This document shows, one piece after another, positions 5,146-7,129 of a stretch of 7,129 nucleotides of DNA. Under the pieces are notes generated by a model. It ran no database searches, had not been told where the DNA came from, and worked only from the letters and a program-made list of their open reading frames with translations. The stretch covers positions 1 through 7,129 of the forward strand of contig JAJFJI010000104.1 of NCBI GenBank assembly GCA_021774205.1, written 5' to 3'. Source of the stretch: Nitrosomonas sp. Its GTDB lineage: Bacteria > Pseudomonadota > Gammaproteobacteria > Burkholderiales > Nitrosomonadaceae. Both the position numbers and the translations under genes were made by a program. How positions within the stretch are numbered: position 1 is the stretch's first letter; the number at the start of each line of letters is the position of its first letter.

Positions 5146-6512
5146 TGCACACCGAACAAAGCAAACAAAATCCAGATCACCTGAAACAGCTCTATGAAGC
5201 ATTGGAGCATGGCTCTCCCCAAGAAGTTATCAATCTGCTTGATACGATGCATCCGTCCGCCATTGCAAATGCATTGAAAACCTTACCACGAGACTTGCGT
5301 CCAGATTTATGGCAGCTGGTCGCCACGCCATCCAAAGGAGAGGTTTTACTCGAAACACAAGGGGAAGTGCGGCAACAGCTTATCGCAGTGACTGATGAGC
5401 AAGTGCTGTTAGCTGTACTGGCGATACTGGAAATAGACGAGCTTGCAGATCTGGACGCAGACTTACCTGTTTCCGTCGTCAATGCCATGGTAGGCGCCAT
5501 GGACACTGAACGCCGACAACGATACGAGACGGTTCGATTCTACCCTGATGACACTGCGGGTGGGTTGATGGATGTTGATGCTGCTGCTGTCCGCATGGAT
5601 GTGAGCCTAAAAGCAGTCCTTCGCTACCTACGGAAACTACGGAAACAAAAAGGTGCACTGCCTGAGCACTTAGATAGTCTGATGGTGGTTGATCGGAATA
5701 ACCAATACCTCGGCATCCTCAGGTTAAGTGACGTCGTATCACTAGGTGCCAAAACAACAGTCAGCGAAACCATGACAGCAGGAGTGCCGCCCATTTCTGT
5801 TTTAACACCTGCTGCCAAAGTAGCCCGTTTATTTGAAGATCAAGACTTGATCTCAGCACCTGTCGTCAGCCAGACAGGTCGACTTTTAGGCCGAATTACC
5901 ATCGATGACGTTGTTGATGTGATGCGTGACGAGGCTGAGCAAGAAATGATGCGTCGAGCCGGCTTGAGCAAGACTACTGATATGTTCGGACCGATTATTC
6001 CGAGCGCTGGCAGAAGGGCCATATGGCTGGGGGTAAACCTGATCAATGCCTTTATCGCCGCATCGGTAATTGGGCTTTTCGAAGATTCCATTGACAAGAT
6101 CGTCACACTGGCCATACTCATGCCAGTAGTTGCCAGTATGGGTGGTGTGGCAGGCAGCCAGACATTAACACTGGTGACACGCGGCCTTGCGCTTGAGCAA
6201 ATCACACACAGTAATGCCTGGCGCCTGCTGCTGCGAGAACTGGCCTTGGGACTGTTAAACGGCTTTCTGTGGGCCTTTGTGGTTGCCATCATCGCCTTCC
6301 TCTGGTTTAACAGCGCCCAACTCGGTATCGTTTTTGGAATTGCCCTGGCACTCAACCTGCTAACCGGCGCACTGGCAGGCACCCTAATTCCATTGATACT
6401 GCAGCGGCTAGGTATTGATCCCGCACTGGCCGGCGGGGTAATTCTCATTTCAGCGACTGATGTCATTGGCTTTCTATCATTTCTAGGACTAGCAACCATT
6501 TTTCTGCTATAG
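5145..6512 (+). CDS. mgtE: Magnesium transporter MgtE (455 aa)
   Basis: MgtE forms a homodimeric inner-membrane channel that lets magnesium (and in some homologs other divalent ions) enter; its cytoplasmic part senses magnesium and closes the pore. The domain order is complete: a superhelical MgtE N-domain (about 12-130) ending in YPDDTAGGLMDVDA; two CBS domains (about 140-198 and 205-260, each ending in an LRLSDVV or ITIDDVV segment); a plug-helix region with REAEQE-like acidic residues (262-270); and five membrane segments (about 292-312, 318-336, 364-388, 390-415 and 428-455). The aspartate D439 in SATDVIGF corresponds by position to the pore aspartate of the Thermus protein. SMGGVAGSQTLTLVTRGLAL (331-350) is the conserved loop and helix between TM2 and TM3, here with valine where many homologs carry asparagine. 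The length matches the family (about 450). The ATG at 5145 has GGTGAGG 7 bases upstream. No riboswitch consensus or downstream operon partner is visible. Confidence 0.95.
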   Translation: MHTEQSKQNPDHLKQLYEALEHGSPQEVINLLDTMHPSAIANALKTLPRDLRPDLWQLVATPSKGEVLLETQGEVRQQLIAVTDEQVLLAVLAILEIDELADLDADLPVSVVNAMVGAMDTERRQRYETVRFYPDDTAGGLMDVDAAAVRMDVSLKAVLRYLRKLRKQKGALPEHLDSLMVVDRNNQYLGILRLSDVVSLGAKTTVSETMTAGVPPISVLTPAAKVARLFEDQDLISAPVVSQTGRLLGRITIDDVVDVMRDEAEQEMMRRAGLSKTTDMFGPIIPSAGRRAIWLGVNLINAFIAASVIGLFEDSIDKIVTLAILMPVVASMGGVAGSQTLTLVTRGLALEQITHSNAWRLLLRELALGLLNGFLWAFVVAIIAFLWFNSAQLGIVFGIALALNLLTGALAGTLIPLILQRLGIDPALAGGVILISATDVIGFLSFLGLATIFLL

Positions 6513-6790
6513 AAAAATTACGAATGGCGGCACAAACCAAGAAAACAAGGCTAATGCATGAACAATAAACCGTAAACTTCTTATGTCCAAGCGCAATTTT
6601 GACCACTGACCACCGAATTGCTTAGTGGACGGGAGCGAACGCATGAACGCGAGGCGTCTAAAATACGTACGGTCAGGTCGCTCATTCAATTCATAGCTAC
6701 CTGGCTGTTTAACACACACTGCCGTTGCATGAATTGATAATTAAACTTCCTTAACCAACGGCTTGACTTACCAGGAATGGAGAAGATAAC
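6513..6790. other. Intergenic stretch after mgtE without a supported gene
   Basis: No convincing gene lies here. A leftward GTG frame of 70 codons (6719-6507) runs into the mgtE 3' end, but it has no Shine-Dalgarno site and no recognisable domain. Its middle (NERPDRTYFRRLAFMRSLPS and TKQFGGQWSKLRL) looks more like a translated non-coding repeat than a protein. A CCACT/AGTGG inverted pair (6603-6607 and 6624-6628) encloses 16 bases within the stretch. No strong terminator directly follows mgtE. Confidence 0.45.
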
Positions 6791-6817
6791 ACCGCAAATG
6801 TCTTTATCTGCGGTTTT
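6791..6817. terminator. Hairpin between mgtE and the rightmost gene, possible terminator
   Basis: ACCGCA (6791-6796) pairs with TGCGGT (6809-6814) across a 12-base loop. On the plus strand a run of four T follows (6814-6817). On the reverse strand the hairpin begins 9 bases after the stop of the leftward gene, but only a poor T-run (GTTATCTTCT) follows. It may end transcription from either side, but the short stem and large loop make it weak. Confidence 0.38.
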
Positions 6818-6822
6818 CAAGA

Positions 6823-7129
6823 TTATGTGAATGGTTTCAAATCAAGCATGACATTGTAATACTGTTTGCGGCCATCCTCATATTCACCGCCACCAATCAA
6901 CGCGTCACAAACAGTCGTTTGACCTGCTAGTTTTTTTGCGCTTAATCTGCGCCGAAAGCTTCGTGCATTACTGATGTTAAGATGCCCGACTATTTTATCG
7001 CCTATTTTGACTTGCACCAATTTATGCGAATTATCAGGGACCAAATATGCCTTCAGGGCAGGCATTGCATCGTTGCGTTTTTTATTCTTTTTTATTTGTA
7101 CCGCCAGTTTTTCCAGTATAGGCTGATAT
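6823..7129 (-). CDS. C-terminal part of a protein with a probable HIRAN-like domain, 5'-partial
   Basis: The reverse frame is open up to the window edge, so only the last 101 residues are seen. An ATG at 7065 exists, but the residues before it (YQPILEKLAVQIKKNKKRN) look like the start of the same domain and no Shine-Dalgarno site is present, so the gene most likely continues beyond the window. The visible order is YQPILEKLA, then KAYLVPDNSHKLVQVKIGDK, then VGHLNISNARSFRRRL, then CDALIGGGEYEDGRKQYYNV and LDL. It fits the pattern of HIRAN-like domains (GE..YQ, LVPEP.NP.D..AV.V.I.G..VGYL, A..Y...L, C.A.I.GG......LDL), a fold that in other proteins binds DNA ends or stalled forks. The usual NP-D-NAV core is poorly kept here. 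The assignment is by eye, and the function of the whole protein is unknown. Confidence 0.5.
   Translation of the reverse strand, partial: YQPILEKLAVQIKKNKKRNDAMPALKAYLVPDNSHKLVQVKIGDKIVGHLNISNARSFRRRLSAKKLAGQTTVCDALIGGGEYEDGRKQYYNVMLDLKPFT

Noticed and set aside
5192..6499. Serine- and arginine-rich frames on the strand opposite mgtE
   Set aside because: Their composition is that of antisense readings of a strong coding gene and none has a ribosome site or a domain.
6507..6719. A 70-codon leftward GTG frame after mgtE
   Set aside because: No Shine-Dalgarno site, low-quality composition, overlap with the mgtE 3' end, and no recognisable domain; treated as part of a possible repeat instead.

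Overview
The window looks like a chromosomal segment of a betaproteobacterium. The reasons are the dnaX-ybaB-rluB gene block with a 4.5S RNA gene directly upstream, the betaproteobacterial style of the DnaX, PrmB and MgtE sequences, and a moderate GC content. A member of the Nitrosomonadales would fit, but that is only an impression from sequence style. No tRNA, rRNA, CRISPR array, intact insertion sequence or phage gene was seen.

Left part (1-3820): prmB (ribosomal protein L3 glutamine methyltransferase, N-terminus cut by the window edge) reads rightwards and meets rluB tail to tail, with only 3 bases between the stop codons. A leftward transcription unit follows, in transcription order: the 4.5S signal-recognition-particle RNA gene (ffs), dnaX (DNA polymerase III gamma/tau), ybaB (nucleoid-associated protein) and rluB (23S rRNA pseudouridine synthase). 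The gaps dnaX-ybaB (15 bases) and ybaB-rluB (6 bases) indicate one mRNA. The unit mixes replication, nucleoid, protein-targeting and ribosome-modification functions. The recR gene that usually follows ybaB is not present here.

Middle part (3821-5100): this is accessory-looking, AT-richer DNA. It holds a small orphan gene for a putative exported peptide, with its own plausible promoter, Shine-Dalgarno site and GTG start. That gene converges, 1 base apart, on a leftward gene for an Slp-family outer-membrane lipoprotein. A stretch of nearly 400 bases without an intact gene follows. It contains what looks like decayed coding sequence, including a short ATG reading frame resembling the N-terminus of HicA toxins.

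Right part (5101-7129): an MgtE-type magnesium transporter gene is preceded by a 14-codon open frame whose stop overlaps the mgtE start (TAATG), a possible leader peptide or translational coupler. After mgtE comes about 300 bases without a convincing gene, then a small hairpin. At the right edge is the C-terminus of a leftward gene that probably ends in a HIRAN-like domain and is cut by the window boundary.

Most of the window is conserved housekeeping DNA. I do not see a clear new multi-gene system. The points most worth a second look are the short exported peptide gene, the short frame coupled to mgtE, the recR-less dnaX operon and the decayed region in front of mgtE.
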